Numbered from the stretch's first letter, positions 1-9,279 are shown. The stretch is 46,646 nt of DNA from an uncultured bacterium (GCA_937122485.1 CAKZKH010000099.1:1-46646), one strand, 5' to 3'. Notes: generated by a model not told the origin, from the sequence alone. Made by a program: numbers and translations.

Positions 1-209
1 GCTTGGTACCACGCCTCCACCAACTGCTCAACCCCTTCAGGGCTGCGATCCAACAGCTTGAGGTAAAAGGATCCCAGGCCTGAGTAGTGCTCCAGGGCTT
101 GTTTGAATATCTTCTCGGCCTCCGGGGGTTCCCCTGGTTGGAGGGATAGGGCAGGACCCGGAGTTCCAATTGCCGCCAGGATGCTCAACGCCACAATCCA
201 TCTTCTCAT
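1..209 (-). CDS. Secreted LolA-like protein, N-terminal fragment (cut by window edge)
   Basis: The first 69 codons are visible. An ATG at 209 follows a strong GAAAGGAGG ribosome site that overlaps the stop codon of the upstream gene, so the two are probably translationally coupled, with 11 bases between stop and start. The product begins with a signal peptide (MRRWIVALSILAAIG, small residues near position 22). It continues with a helix (EAEKIFKQALEHYSGLGSFYLKL) that matches the start of each LolA-like repeat in the neighbouring 546-residue protein. I infer a second exported protein with the LolA/LolB-like fold, possibly binding lipid or a hydrophobic ligand outside the cytoplasm. The rest lies beyond the window, so a thioredoxin tail cannot be checked. 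The short plus-strand reading frame over this stretch is a shadow. Confidence 0.7.
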   Translation of the reverse strand, partial: MRRWIVALSILAAIGTPGPALSLQPGEPPEAEKIFKQALEHYSGLGSFYLKLLDRSPEGVEQLVEAWYQ

Positions 210-220
210 CGTTCCTCCTT

Positions 221-1861
221 TCACTTTGGGGAGCGGAGAAAACTCAACAGACGCCAGGCAGGGACAGCACCTTCTAGACGGGCCAGCTCTCGGCCTTGGC
301 TGTCGAGGATGAGGGTTGTAGGTAAAGCCCAGACCTTGTACTGACGCTCCAGAGCCCGGGTCTTGGGGCTCCTCCAATCGGAGAGGTCTACCTTGAGGCG
401 TACGAACCGCTGGGCCTCTTCGATGATCCGCGTATCGCGCCAGGCATTCTCCTCAAACTCCAGGCAGGGCAGGCACCAATCGGCGGAGAAATACAGAAGG
501 ATCAATTTGCCCTGGGACTTGGCCTGCTCCAGGCGCTCTTCGGAGTAAGGTTCCCACGTCACGCCCTCCGCAGCCTTTTCCCCAAGCTCCTCCTCCGTTA
601 CACCTACACCGAGCCTGATCTCCAACTTCTCGACCGGGATCCCCTCAGGAACCACGAACTTCTCCGCAGGGACTTCGACCCCGGGCCGAAACTCCACAAC
701 CCGATAGGTCTGCACATGCTTCTTCCTCTGGATGTGAAAGATTTCCCTTTTTTGCACAATTAGGTGCGTCTGCTTGTCTACCCAAAGAACGAGACCGAAG
801 GCCACGTCCCCGCTTTCTTCGTCCCGGGCGGAACTTTCCCCGGTTATCTTCCAAGTTGGCCGACCCTCCAAAACCTCTTCCTCCAGGCCAACAAACCGCA
901 TGGCATCGGCGAAATGGAGGTTCAAGGCCTGCAGGGCGCGAAGTTTAGGCGGTACGCGCCAGGCTTCGTAGGCCTCCCATTGGCCAGAGTGCTCGAGGTA
1001 GTCCACACCCTTTTCGAAGTCCGTGATGCGTGTGAACGTAAGAGTTAGCGTGTAGGGGTGGGGACCAAGCTGAACTTGCCTCTCTTCCCGTGCAAATGGT
1101 TCACTGTACCATATGTGGATGGATTCGGACCGGTCTGGTTCGGAAACCATGTGGACGTAAAACGAGCTGTGCTTTTGGTATTCGCTAAGAGCCTGCTTGG
1201 CTATGGCCTTGGCCTGAGGGTGGAGGGGGGGCAAGGTGATCCGCCGCGCTCGCGGAGGCAGCTCAAATACCTCCGGCGGAACTTCGGTGTTGGGCAAGAA
1301 CTCTCGGACCTCCGCGGTTAATCGGTCTCCTCCCACAAGCTCCATAAGGACTTTGCGGATGAGGAGAGTGCTGGGATCGACCCAAATGGTGATCTTGGCC
1401 TCCACAAGGCCCCCGAGAATCGCTTTTCCGTCCAACCCCCAAAGCTCCCCCTCGTCGGACAGTTCCCGGCTCCAAGCCTCCAACACCAAGTCCCTTGGCA
1501 AAAAGTGCACAGGAAGCTTGAGAGGAAGGTCCGAAGGGTCCACGTCCTCTTCTTCGATTATGAAATCCTCTCCGACTCTGGTCAGGAAATTCCCCGCGTA
1601 GTCCACCAAGATTGTGGTCTCTCGAAACGCGCCCATTCCCTCGACCTTCAGCCAGGGATGAGCATACCAGGCTCGAAAAGTTTCCGTGAGGGTTTGGGGC
1701 CCCTCCACTGTCACCACGACCAAGGCTTCCCAGGACTCAAGCTCGTCATAGGCCTTCAAAACCCTTTCGTAGAGGGCCATGGCCTGGGGATCGGGTTGCG
1801 CTTGAGCCCAAGCCGCAAGAGGAACAGGGACGAGTACCGCCAAAAGAGCGCACCAGCGCAT
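221..1861 (-). CDS. Secreted fusion protein: two LolA-like domains plus C-terminal thioredoxin domain
   Basis: The 546-residue product starts with a signal peptide (cleavage near AWAQA, residue 20). Two repeats of about 190 residues follow (about 24-205 and 213-410). Each has a leading helix, a run of strands, a region of the type LVLWVDKQTHLIVQKRE, and a closing PEVFELP or AEKFVVP motif. This is the layout of LolA/outer-membrane-lipoprotein-sorting-like domains. The C-terminal part (about 435-546) is a thioredoxin fold of the DsbD-gamma/thioredoxin_7 type, with WCLPC (Cys463, Cys466) and a cis-Pro in WALPTT (Pro514). The likely role is extracytoplasmic thiol-disulfide exchange tied to lipid or lipoprotein handling; the pairing is inferred. 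The ATG at 1861 has GGAGGTG nine bases upstream, and a TATAAT box at 1880-1885 could start a short transcript. It lies 32 bases after dnaJ. Confidence 0.85.
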   Translation of the reverse strand: MRWCALLAVLVPVPLAAWAQAQPDPQAMALYERVLKAYDELESWEALVVVTVEGPQTLTETFRAWYAHPWLKVEGMGAFRETTILVDYAGNFLTRVGEDFIIEEEDVDPSDLPLKLPVHFLPRDLVLEAWSRELSDEGELWGLDGKAILGGLVEAKITIWVDPSTLLIRKVLMELVGGDRLTAEVREFLPNTEVPPEVFELPPRARRITLPPLHPQAKAIAKQALSEYQKHSSFYVHMVSEPDRSESIHIWYSEPFAREERQVQLGPHPYTLTLTFTRITDFEKGVDYLEHSGQWEAYEAWRVPPKLRALQALNLHFADAMRFVGLEEEVLEGRPTWKITGESSARDEESGDVAFGLVLWVDKQTHLIVQKREIFHIQRKKHVQTYRVVEFRPGVEVPAEKFVVPEGIPVEKLEIRLGVGVTEEELGEKAAEGVTWEPYSEERLEQAKSQGKLILLYFSADWCLPCLEFEENAWRDTRIIEEAQRFVRLKVDLSDWRSPKTRALERQYKVWALPTTLILDSQGRELARLEGAVPAWRLLSFLRSPK

Positions 1862-1893
1862 GAGCCACCTCCGAGGAGGATTATAGGGCGACT

Positions 1894-3021
1894 TTAGGCG
1901 GGAAGCCCTGGGCGGCGGGGCGGCGGAGGCTGGGGCAAGGACTCGGTGAACTCCCGCAAAAGCTCGCGCTCCTTCCGGCCCAAACGCTTGGGGATTTCCA
2001 CCTTCAGGCGGATGTGGAGGTCACCAGGGCGGCCCCCTCCGGGCAGCCCCCGGCCGGGCAGGGTCAGCACCTCTTCGGGGTCTGTTCCCGCCGCAATCTC
2101 CAGTTCGTCTTCGCCTTTGAGCGTAGGGACACGGATCTTGCCCCCAAGGACCAGCGTGCCGTAGTGAACGGGCACCTCGACCCACAGGTCCTGGCCCCGG
2201 CGGGCAAAAAGCGGATGGGGCTGGATCTCCACCACCACGTACAGGTCCCCCGGTGGGCCGCCGGCCAGGCCGGCGTTGCCCTGGCCGGCCAAACGCAAGC
2301 GGTCCCCGTCGTCCACTCCCGGCGGAACTTGAATTTCCAGTTCCGAACGCTCACGGGCGCGGCCGGTGCCCGCGCAGGCCCGGCACGGCGCCTCGGGCAT
2401 CTTCCCCACCCCCTGGCACTCCGGGCACACCCGGACGTTGATGAAAGAGCCGAACACGGTGGACCGCCGGTACTCGATTTGCCCGGTGCCCCGGCAGGTG
2501 GCACACGTCCGCTCGCCCGTGCCCGGAGTCAAACCCGAGCCCCCACACCGGGCACACGTCACCTGGCGGGGGATCGTCACCTTCAATCTTGTTCCGAACG
2601 CGGCGTCCTCCAGGCTGAGGCCAACGCGGTACTCCAGGTCCTCGCCGCGCTGGGTTCTGCCTGGTCGCCGGGAGCTGACCCCTTGACCGAAGAACAAGTT
2701 GAGGATTTCCTCAAAAGCCGAGGGGCCAAAGAACTCCTCGAACGCTTGGCGGGTGCGGTGGAAGTCCCGCGGCCCGAAGTCCGCCTCCGGCGAGGGGCCC
2801 ACGTACCCAAACCGGTCGTACTGGGCCCTTTTTTCCGGATCGGAGAGGACCTCGTAGGCCTCAGCGACCTTGCGGAACTTCCGCTCGGCCTCGGCTTTGT
2901 CCCCCTTGTAAGTGTCGGGGTGAAACTGCTTGGCCAACCGACGGAAGGCCCGCTTGATCTCCTCCGGTGAGGCCCCCCGCTCCACCCCTAGGATCGCGTA
3001 GTAGTCAGGGTCACCAGGCAC
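1894..3021 (-). CDS. dnaJ: Chaperone DnaJ (Hsp40)
   Basis: This 375-residue cochaperone stimulates the DnaK ATPase and delivers unfolded clients. The N-terminal J domain carries the essential HPD motif at residues 34-36. It is followed by a short Gly/Phe-poor linker and a zinc-binding domain with four CxxCxGxG-type repeats ([32 protein letters not shown]), so it is a type I DnaJ. The C-terminal substrate domains follow ([21 protein letters not shown] and later). The start is GTG at 3021, with GAGG seven bases upstream, only three bases after the dnaK stop; dnaJ is therefore the last gene of the hrcA-grpE-dnaK-dnaJ operon. The C-terminus ends in a proline/arginine-rich tail. Confidence 0.97.
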   Translation of the reverse strand: MPGDPDYYAILGVERGASPEEIKRAFRRLAKQFHPDTYKGDKAEAERKFRKVAEAYEVLSDPEKRAQYDRFGYVGPSPEADFGPRDFHRTRQAFEEFFGPSAFEEILNLFFGQGVSSRRPGRTQRGEDLEYRVGLSLEDAAFGTRLKVTIPRQVTCARCGGSGLTPGTGERTCATCRGTGQIEYRRSTVFGSFINVRVCPECQGVGKMPEAPCRACAGTGRARERSELEIQVPPGVDDGDRLRLAGQGNAGLAGGPPGDLYVVVEIQPHPLFARRGQDLWVEVPVHYGTLVLGGKIRVPTLKGEDELEIAAGTDPEEVLTLPGRGLPGGGRPGDLHIRLKVEIPKRLGRKERELLREFTESLPQPPPPRRPGLPA

Positions 3022-3024
3022 AGG

Positions 3025-4818
3025 TTAACCTCGAGGCTCTTCTCCCCCGCCGACCCCGGCTCTGCGGTAGGCCTCGCTGGCCATGTCCCCCGCCCGCTTG
3101 CTCAGCTCCTCCATGGCCGCCCGCAGTTCCCCGGGTGAAGCTCGCCCGTCCAGTTTGGTGCGCAACTCCCGCAGTGCTGCTTCCACCTCGGACTTGCGGG
3201 CTTGGGGTACCTTGTCCGCAAGCTCCCCCAACGTGCGCTCCACCGCGTAGGCCAGAGCCTCCGCCTGATTGCGGGTCTCAGCCTCCTCCAATTTCCGCCG
3301 GTCCTCCTCGGCGTACTGCTCAGCCTCCTTCTTCATTCGCTCGATCTCCGCCTCGCTCAACCGCGACGTTTCCTTGATCACAATGGAGGCAGACTTTCCC
3401 GTGGCCTTGTCCTTAGCTGTGACGTGCAGGATTCCGTCGGCGTCAATCTGGAACGTCACGTCCACTTGGGGCACACCGCGGGGAGCAGGGGGAAGCCCGG
3501 TCAGCTGGAACTTGCCCAGCGACTTGTTGTCCGCGGCCATCTTTCGTTCGCCCTGGACCACATGAATTTCCACGGTGGTCTGGAAGTCCTCCGCGGTGGT
3601 GAAGGTCTTGGTTCGTTCCACAGGGATGGTGGTGTTGCGATCGATGATGGGGGTGGCCACTCCGCCCAAGGTCTCGATGGAAAGGGTTAGCGGCGTCACG
3701 TCAAGGAGAACAAGGGACTGCATTTCCCCGGCCAGGACCGCAGCCTGAATGGCCGCTCCCAGGGCCACGACTTCATCGGGGTTGATGTCCTTGTTGATCT
3801 TGGCCCGGCCGAACTTTTCGGCCACAAACTCCTGCACCTTGGGGATGCGGGTGGAGCCACCCACGAGCACAACCTGGTCAATGTCCGTGGGCGCGAGCTT
3901 GGCCGCCGCCAGGGCAGAGTCCACGATGCGCATGGTGCGGAGGAGGTAGTCCTCGATCATGGCCTCCAGTTTGGCTCGGGTAAGGGAGCGCTCCAGGTGT
4001 TTGGGGCCGCGGGAGTCGGCGGCCAGATAAGGCAGGGAGATCCGGGTCTCCATCCGGGTGGACAGCTCCTTCTTGGCGGCTTCGGCGGCCTCGCGCAACC
4101 GCTGCTGGGCCGCGGGGTCCTTGCGAACATCGATCCCCGTCTCCCGTTTGAATTCCTCGCTCAGCCAGTCCATGATTCGGCGGTCGAAGTCGTCGCCGCC
4201 AAGCTGGGTGTCCCCGTTGGTGGCGATCACCTCGTAGACGCCCTCCCCGATGTCCAAAATGGACACGTCGAAGGTTCCCCCTCCTAGGTCGTACACGAGG
4301 ATCTTTTGCTCCCCCTGCTTGTCCAGGCCGTAGGCCAGGGCGGCCGCGGTGGGCTCGTTGATGATCCGCAACACCTCCAGCCCGGCAATCTTTCCGGCGT
4401 CCTTGGTGGCCTGGCGCTGGAGGTTGTTGAAGTAGGCGGGCACGGTGATCACCGCCCGGCGGATGGTCGATCCCAAAAAGCTCTCCGCGTCCCCCTTCAT
4501 CTTTTGAAGGATGAAGGCCGAGATTTGCTCCGGGCTGTACTCCCGGAACTGCCCGTCCACCCGCACCCGGATCCTCCAGTCCGTCCCCATGTGCCGCTTC
4601 ACCGAGAGCACCGTGCGCTCGGGGTTGAGGATGGCCTGACGGCGGGCCAGCTGCCCCACCAACACTTCGCCCCGGTCGGTGAAGGCCACGGCCGAAGGGG
4701 TGATGCGTTCGCCTTCGGCATTGGGAATGACCTCGGGCCGGCCTCCGCGCACGAGGGCCACGCAGGAGAAGGTGGTCCCCAGATCAATTCCCACAACGCG
4801 TTCCTTCGTCTCCGCCAT
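3025..4818 (-). CDS. dnaK: Chaperone DnaK (Hsp70)
   Basis: This ATP-driven chaperone has an actin-like nucleotide-binding domain (GIDLGTT near residue 10, [21 protein letters not shown]) and a substrate-binding domain ([12 protein letters not shown] onward). Two in-frame ATGs exist, at 4824 and 4818. The ribosome site AAAGGAGG sits only two bases before the first and eight before the second, so I chose 4818 (597 residues). Region [10 protein letters not shown]...[16 protein letters not shown] lacks the roughly 20-residue insertion that characterises DnaK of most diderm bacteria and resembles the short Firmicutes form. The lid is short and ends in GGGEEPRG. The gene overlaps the end of grpE by about 35 bases. 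Confidence 0.97.
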   Translation of the reverse strand: MAETKERVVGIDLGTTFSCVALVRGGRPEVIPNAEGERITPSAVAFTDRGEVLVGQLARRQAILNPERTVLSVKRHMGTDWRIRVRVDGQFREYSPEQISAFILQKMKGDAESFLGSTIRRAVITVPAYFNNLQRQATKDAGKIAGLEVLRIINEPTAAALAYGLDKQGEQKILVYDLGGGTFDVSILDIGEGVYEVIATNGDTQLGGDDFDRRIMDWLSEEFKRETGIDVRKDPAAQQRLREAAEAAKKELSTRMETRISLPYLAADSRGPKHLERSLTRAKLEAMIEDYLLRTMRIVDSALAAAKLAPTDIDQVVLVGGSTRIPKVQEFVAEKFGRAKINKDINPDEVVALGAAIQAAVLAGEMQSLVLLDVTPLTLSIETLGGVATPIIDRNTTIPVERTKTFTTAEDFQTTVEIHVVQGERKMAADNKSLGKFQLTGLPPAPRGVPQVDVTFQIDADGILHVTAKDKATGKSASIVIKETSRLSEAEIERMKKEAEQYAEEDRRKLEEAETRNQAEALAYAVERTLGELADKVPQARKSEVEAALRELRTKLDGRASPGELRAAMEELSKRAGDMASEAYRRAGVGGGEEPRG

Positions 4819-5320
4819 GCTCATTGCCTCCTTTCTTTCCCAGACTCACTTTGACCTTGGCCGGACGGAGGACGCGGCCGTTGCGTATCCAGCCTCGCTC
4901 GAACTGTCCCAGGATAGCGCCCCGTTTGTGCTCGCTGTCCTCGGCCAACACAGCTTCATGGTAAAGCGGGTCGTACTCGCCAAGAGGCTCGATCGGTCGG
5001 CACCCGAGCTGATCCAGACTGGCGAGCAACCAATCCCGGAGCCGACCCACCCCGTCGCGAAGCTCCTGGTAGGAGCCCCCGGCGGGGGGATGAGCGTCCA
5101 ACACCCTGTCCAGTTCGTCCACCACGGGGAGGACAGCCAACAGCGCTCGGTCGAGGGCCTGTTCCTCCAGGTTCTCCCGCTCCCGGGCGATCTGCTTTCG
5201 CCAGTTATCGAAGTCGGCCGCGACCCGGGCGAGCTGGGCCCGCAGCTGGTCCGCCTCGGCCGCGGCGGGATCCGTCCCGTGGGCTTCACCTGCGGCCAAA
5301 GTGTCAGGACGCTCACTCAT
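4784..5320 (-). CDS. grpE: Nucleotide exchange factor GrpE
   Basis: GrpE releases ADP from DnaK. The 178-residue product has the acidic N-terminus and long helix ([24 protein letters not shown]) that forms the dimer coiled coil. The beta domain follows ([44 protein letters not shown]), close to the family consensus. I chose the ATG at 5320, which overlaps the hrcA stop as ATGAGTGA; the frame stays open further upstream only because it runs inside hrcA. The 3' end overlaps dnaK, so all four heat-shock genes are coupled. The tail after [10 protein letters not shown] is encoded by the dnaK ribosome site and start, and is probably unstructured. Confidence 0.95.
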   Translation of the reverse strand: MSERPDTLAAGEAHGTDPAAAEADQLRAQLARVAADFDNWRKQIARERENLEEQALDRALLAVLPVVDELDRVLDAHPPAGGSYQELRDGVGRLRDWLLASLDQLGCRPIEPLGEYDPLYHEAVLAEDSEHKRGAILGQFERGWIRNGRVLRPAKVKVSLGKKGGNEHGGDEGTRCGN

Positions 5321-6335
5321 TGCCTTCTCCTTGGGCCAGCACCCACTGGAGGCGCCCGGCCACATATTTGGAAGCCGAAAAGGCCCGGGCGTAGTCCATC
5401 CAGAGGGGACCAATCACCCCGAGGAGGTCCTCCTCGGTCCAGTAGGGGGCAGAGACCACGCTCAGCTCGGCCAGAGGCGGGATCGTGCCATCGCCCACGT
5501 GGACCGCCATGCCCCTTCTTCCCATCCGGCTCTCCAGCACCGCTGCCCGGAAAGTTTGGGCGTTCTCCACCAACCGGAGGAGGTCCTGGCCCCGAGCCAG
5601 CGCCCAGCTTGGGGAGTGGCTCGCCAGGCCACTGAACAGCTGGGCCCAGCCCTCAACGCACAGTCCAGGCTGGTCCCCCTTTTGGGCCAAGGCCTGGACA
5701 ACCCGGAGAGCTCCCACCATCGCCCGGGAGTGCCATCCGGCCAACTTCGTGTCCACCGAGGCGTCCTGGATCCTCTCCAAGCCGAGGGCATGCAAGAAGC
5801 GCTCCACCTGGGGGAGGTCCTCGGGCTGCATTTCCTCGGGCAGATTCACAATCTGGGATCTCACCATACCCAGCTGGTTGGCCTGAACGGCCAAGGCCCG
5901 GCCAGGGCGGAGCCAGCGCAGAGCAACCAGGGAACAGTTCAGGCGCTCCAAGGGAGGCATAAAGGCGAAGGCCAAGCCTCCGGTCAGGGTGGCAAGAAGC
6001 AGCGTCGTGCGCTGAAAGAGGAGAAGCGGCTCCCCCAGGGGAAGGGGGGGTTCGGGTTCCACGGGAAGCCCCGGCATCACCTCCCTCTGTTCGGTCACCT
6101 CGAGGAGCCAGTCGGCGAAGAAGCGGAAACCCTTGGCGGTGGGGACGCGCCCGGCCGAGGTGTGGGGTTTGTGGAGGTAGCCCCCTTCCTCCAAGGCCAA
6201 AAGTTCGTTGCGGACCGTGGCGGAGCTGAATCGGTACCCGTAGGCAGCCACGAGCTCCTGGGAGCTCACCGGCTGGAGGGTCCGGATGTAGCGGTGCACG
6301 GTTTCCACGAGGATGCGCGCCCTCCGTCCCGTCAT
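5313..6335 (-). CDS. hrcA: Heat-inducible transcription repressor HrcA
   Basis: This 340-residue repressor of class I heat-shock genes binds the CIRCE inverted repeat. It has the N-terminal winged helix (QPVSSQELVAAYGYRFSSATVRNELLALEEGGYLHKPHTSAGRVPTAKGFRFF, residues about 17-70), including the conserved SATVRNE and HTSAGRVPT motifs. The GAF-like and insertion domains follow and diverge from well-studied members. The start is ATG at 6335, directly after a CIRCE-like element whose spacer supplies the GGAG ribosome site; the extra 26 upstream codons of the open frame run through the promoter and are not coding. It heads the operon hrcA-grpE-dnaK-dnaJ, so autorepression is expected. Confidence 0.95.
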   Translation of the reverse strand: MTGRRARILVETVHRYIRTLQPVSSQELVAAYGYRFSSATVRNELLALEEGGYLHKPHTSAGRVPTAKGFRFFADWLLEVTEQREVMPGLPVEPEPPLPLGEPLLLFQRTTLLLATLTGGLAFAFMPPLERLNCSLVALRWLRPGRALAVQANQLGMVRSQIVNLPEEMQPEDLPQVERFLHALGLERIQDASVDTKLAGWHSRAMVGALRVVQALAQKGDQPGLCVEGWAQLFSGLASHSPSWALARGQDLLRLVENAQTFRAAVLESRMGRRGMAVHVGDGTIPPLAELSVVSAPYWTEEDLLGVIGPLWMDYARAFSASKYVAGRLQWVLAQGEGNE

Positions 6336-6362
6336 CTGGCACTCTCCTTCAAAGACTGCTAA
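6336..6362 (-). promoter_or_regulatory. CIRCE-like HrcA operator
   Basis: On the minus strand the site reads TTAGCAGTC, then nine bases, then GAGTGCCAG, and is followed at once by the hrcA ATG. The CIRCE consensus is TTAGCACTC-N9-GAGTGCTAA, so the left arm has one mismatch and the right arm two, with the spacing exact. The spacer contains the hrcA ribosome site. The element begins four bases after the proposed -10 box, so bound HrcA would cover the transcription start. Confidence 0.8.
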
Positions 6363-6366
6363 ACGA

Positions 6367-6394
6367 ATTGTAAGGGCCCACCAGCCTTTCTCAA
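6367..6394 (-). promoter_or_regulatory. Predicted sigma-70-type promoter of the hrcA operon
   Basis: The minus strand carries TTGAGA (6389-6394), a 16-base spacer and TACAAT (6367-6372). Transcription would start inside the CIRCE element just downstream. The promoter sits in the 87-base gap between the secA stop and the hrcA start. Confidence 0.65.
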
Positions 6395-6422
6395 CCTGGG
6401 ACCGGGTATGCAACCTTCTGAC

Positions 6423-9206
6423 TTACCGACCCCGGCCGTGGCAGTGCTTGTACTTCCTCCCCGACCCACACGGACAGGGGTCGTTGCGACCCACCTTGGC
6501 CGGGGGACCCTGGCGTCCAGGGGTGGCGGCGGTCGTGGTGGCCGTGGCTCGGGGGGCCACGCCGGATGTGGTCGTGCTCGTGGGGCGGGCCGGCGACCCC
6601 ACCGCGGCCGGCTCGGGTGGCGGCGCCCCTTCTGGCCTCACCATCAGCCGCGGGGAGAGCAGGAACTTCAAGGCCTCCTCCTCGGCCCGCAACAGCATCT
6701 CTTGGAACATTCGGTGAGCCTCCCGCTTGAACTCCACCAGGGGATCTGTACCCCCGTAAGCCCGGAGACCAATGCCCTCCCGCAGTTCATCGAGGTCCAA
6801 AAGGTGCTGCCGCCAACTCTCGTCTACCGTGCGCAGAATCACGATCCGCACCACCATGGGGAAATGGGGAGACAGCCGCCGCCACTGGGCCTCCAACTGC
6901 CCCAAAAGTAGCTCCTCCACCTGGGCTTGGAGGTCCTCCACCTTGCGCACGGGTTCCTTGGGCAGCGCCACGCCCACGCCTTGGAGCTCTTGCGCCAGGC
7001 CCGCAAGGTCCCAGGCGTCGGCGGTCCCTTGGGCGTACCTTTCCACCAACAGGGCGGCGAACTCCCTTGCCATCTCCTCCAGGTGCCCCCGCAGGCCGGT
7101 GTCGTCGATCTCCTCGCCCGGATCGGGCATGAGGTACCGCTCCCGCAGGGCGTAGACCGCCTCCCGCTGCTTGGCCATGATCTCGTCGTACTCCAAAAGC
7201 CGCTTGCGAATCTCGAAGTTCCGCTCTTCCACGCGCTTTTGGGCCCGGCGGATGGCCTGGGTGAGGAGGTTGTGGGTGATGGCCTCCCCTTCTTTCACCC
7301 CCAGCCGCTCCATCATCGCCCCCAGCCGTTCGCCCCCGAAGATGCGCAACAGATCGTCTTCGAGGGAGAGGAAGAACTGGCTGCCCCCAGGGTCCCCTTG
7401 GCGGCCAGCTCGGCCCGCCAACTGGTCGTCGATGCGCCGGGCCTCGTGGCGCTGGAACCCCAACACGATCAACCCGCCCTGGTGGAGCTGATCGCTCCAC
7501 TCCTCGGGGTGGAACGGGCGACCGATCTCCTTGCACCATTCGCGGATCCGGTTCAGGGCGGCCCGACCCTGGGGGGAGCCGGGGTCCACCCTCGTCACGA
7601 TCTTCTCCCGCTCCCTGCGGGCCTCTTCCCGGTAACGCTCCAGAAGCTCCCGGTATTTTTCGGGTTCGCTCGCGGGATCTGCTTCTTGGCGGGCGCGGAA
7701 CTCCGGGTTCCCGCCCAAGAGGATGTCCGTTCCCCGACCGGCCATGTTGGTGGCGATGGTGATGGCCCCCAGGCGGCCCGCCTGGGCCACGATCATGGCC
7801 TCCTTCTCGTGGTACTTGGCGTTCAGAACTTGGTGGGGCAGACCGCGCCGCTTGAGCAGGCGTGACAGTTCCTCTGAATCCTCGATTGAAGTCGTCCCGA
7901 TCAGGACAGGCCGGCCCTCCCGATGGTACTTCTCCACCTCGTCGGCCATGGCCTGGAACTTCCCCTTCTTGGTGCGGTAGATGACGTCGGGAAGGGGGGT
8001 ACGGACCAGGGGACGGTTGGTGGGGATTTGCACCACGTCCAAGCCGTAGATCTGCTTGAACTCCTCTTCCTCGGTCTTGGCCGTGCCGGTCATCCCGGCC
8101 AAACCCTTGTACAGGCGGAAGTAGTGCTGGAGGGTGATTTGAGCCAGGGTCTGGTTTTCCCGCTGGATGGGGAGGCCCTCCTTGGCCTCGATGGCTTGAT
8201 GGAGCCCTCCGGAGTAGCGGCGGTCGGGCATGAGCCTGCCTGTGAACTCATCGACGATGATGACCCGCCCGTCCTTGACGATGTAGTCCCGGTCGCGGTG
8301 GAAGAACACCCGGGCCCGCAGAGCCGTCTCCAAGTGGTAGCGGGCGGTGGTGGCCCGGGCGTCGGCGATGTTGTCGAACTTGAGGAGCTTCTCGGCTTTG
8401 GTCCACCCGGCCTCGGTGAGGGACAACCGCCTGTGCTTTTCGTCCACCTCAAAGTCCTCGCCCTCCCGGAACACCTTGGCCAACCGAGCAAACTCCTTGT
8501 AGAACTTGGCGGTGTCGGCGGTGGGGCCGGAGATGATGAGGGGTGTGCGGGCCTCATCAACGAGGATGTTGTCGATCTCGTCTACAATGGCGTAGTCCAA
8601 GGGGCCTTGCACCTTTTGGCTTTTGCTCACCACCATGTGGTCGCGCAGGTAGTCAAAGCCAAACTGGGCGTTGGTGCCGTAGGTGATGGGGCAGGCGTAA
8701 GCCTTCTTGCGCTCCTCGGGAGGGGTGTCTTCCTGAAGGAGGCCCACGGAAAGGCCCATGAACTCGAACACCGGCCCCATCCAGTACCTGTCCCGTTTGG
8801 CCAAGTAGTCGTTGACCGTGACGATGTGGACCTTGCCCACCAGGGCGTTGAGGTAAGCGGGCATGGTGGCCACAAGGGTTTTCCCTTCGCCAGTTTTCAT
8901 TTCGGCGATCCGGCGCTGGTGGAGGACGATGGCCCCCAGGACCTGGACGTCGAAGGGGTAAAGGCCGATTGAGCGGCGGGCGGCCTCACGCACGGCCGCA
9001 AACGCCTCGGGCAGGATCTGGTCCAGGGTTTCGCCCCGGGCAAGGCGTGCCCGGAATTCCCCCGTCTTGGCCTGCATTTCCTGATCGGAAAGGGCGGCCA
9101 TGCGGTCCTTCCAGGCGTTGACCTGGTCCAAAATGGGCATGAGCTTCTTGAGCTTCTGCCGGTTTGTCTGGCCAAACAGGAACTCGATCGCGCCTTTTAG
9201 GGGCAT
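6423..9206 (-). CDS. secA: Preprotein translocase motor ATPase SecA
   Basis: SecA drives unfolded preproteins through SecYEG. The 927-residue product has Walker A (MKTGEGKT, Lys109), the DEAD-type box (VDEIDNILVDEARTPLIISG), the preprotein-crosslinking region, the second nucleotide-binding fold (TNMAGRGTDI, LAGRAGRQGDPG) and the helical wing and scaffold. After a low-complexity linker (PPPEPAAVGSPARPTSTTTSG) comes a C-terminal zinc motif, CPCGSGRKYKHCH. That motif is the SecB/ribosome-binding tail of full-length SecA. The ATG at 9206 has no clear ribosome site and lies eight bases after a TATAGT box, suggesting a leaderless transcript. Confidence 0.98.
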   Translation of the reverse strand: MPLKGAIEFLFGQTNRQKLKKLMPILDQVNAWKDRMAALSDQEMQAKTGEFRARLARGETLDQILPEAFAAVREAARRSIGLYPFDVQVLGAIVLHQRRIAEMKTGEGKTLVATMPAYLNALVGKVHIVTVNDYLAKRDRYWMGPVFEFMGLSVGLLQEDTPPEERKKAYACPITYGTNAQFGFDYLRDHMVVSKSQKVQGPLDYAIVDEIDNILVDEARTPLIISGPTADTAKFYKEFARLAKVFREGEDFEVDEKHRRLSLTEAGWTKAEKLLKFDNIADARATTARYHLETALRARVFFHRDRDYIVKDGRVIIVDEFTGRLMPDRRYSGGLHQAIEAKEGLPIQRENQTLAQITLQHYFRLYKGLAGMTGTAKTEEEEFKQIYGLDVVQIPTNRPLVRTPLPDVIYRTKKGKFQAMADEVEKYHREGRPVLIGTTSIEDSEELSRLLKRRGLPHQVLNAKYHEKEAMIVAQAGRLGAITIATNMAGRGTDILLGGNPEFRARQEADPASEPEKYRELLERYREEARREREKIVTRVDPGSPQGRAALNRIREWCKEIGRPFHPEEWSDQLHQGGLIVLGFQRHEARRIDDQLAGRAGRQGDPGGSQFFLSLEDDLLRIFGGERLGAMMERLGVKEGEAITHNLLTQAIRRAQKRVEERNFEIRKRLLEYDEIMAKQREAVYALRERYLMPDPGEEIDDTGLRGHLEEMAREFAALLVERYAQGTADAWDLAGLAQELQGVGVALPKEPVRKVEDLQAQVEELLLGQLEAQWRRLSPHFPMVVRIVILRTVDESWRQHLLDLDELREGIGLRAYGGTDPLVEFKREAHRMFQEMLLRAEEEALKFLLSPRLMVRPEGAPPPEPAAVGSPARPTSTTTSGVAPRATATTTAATPGRQGPPAKVGRNDPCPCGSGRKYKHCHGRGR

Positions 9207-9214
9207 ACTGGACC

Positions 9215-9244
9215 ACTATACGCGCTGGGGCTGGGTGTCCGCAA
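9215..9244 (-). promoter_or_regulatory. Predicted secA promoter (leaderless arrangement)
   Basis: The minus strand shows TTGCGG (9239-9244), an 18-base spacer and TATAGT (9215-9220). The secA ATG begins eight bases after the -10 box, so the transcript would start at or within about two bases of the initiation codon. No Shine-Dalgarno sequence is seen in between. Confidence 0.5.
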
Positions 9245-9279
9245 CGTGGGTCCCCCGGGCCACTGCGCTTCCCAGGGGC

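Noticed and set aside
6408-8972. Plus-strand open frames opposite secA, and similar antisense frames throughout
   Set aside because: They are Gly/His/Val-rich mirror translations of real genes with no ribosome sites or recognisable domains.
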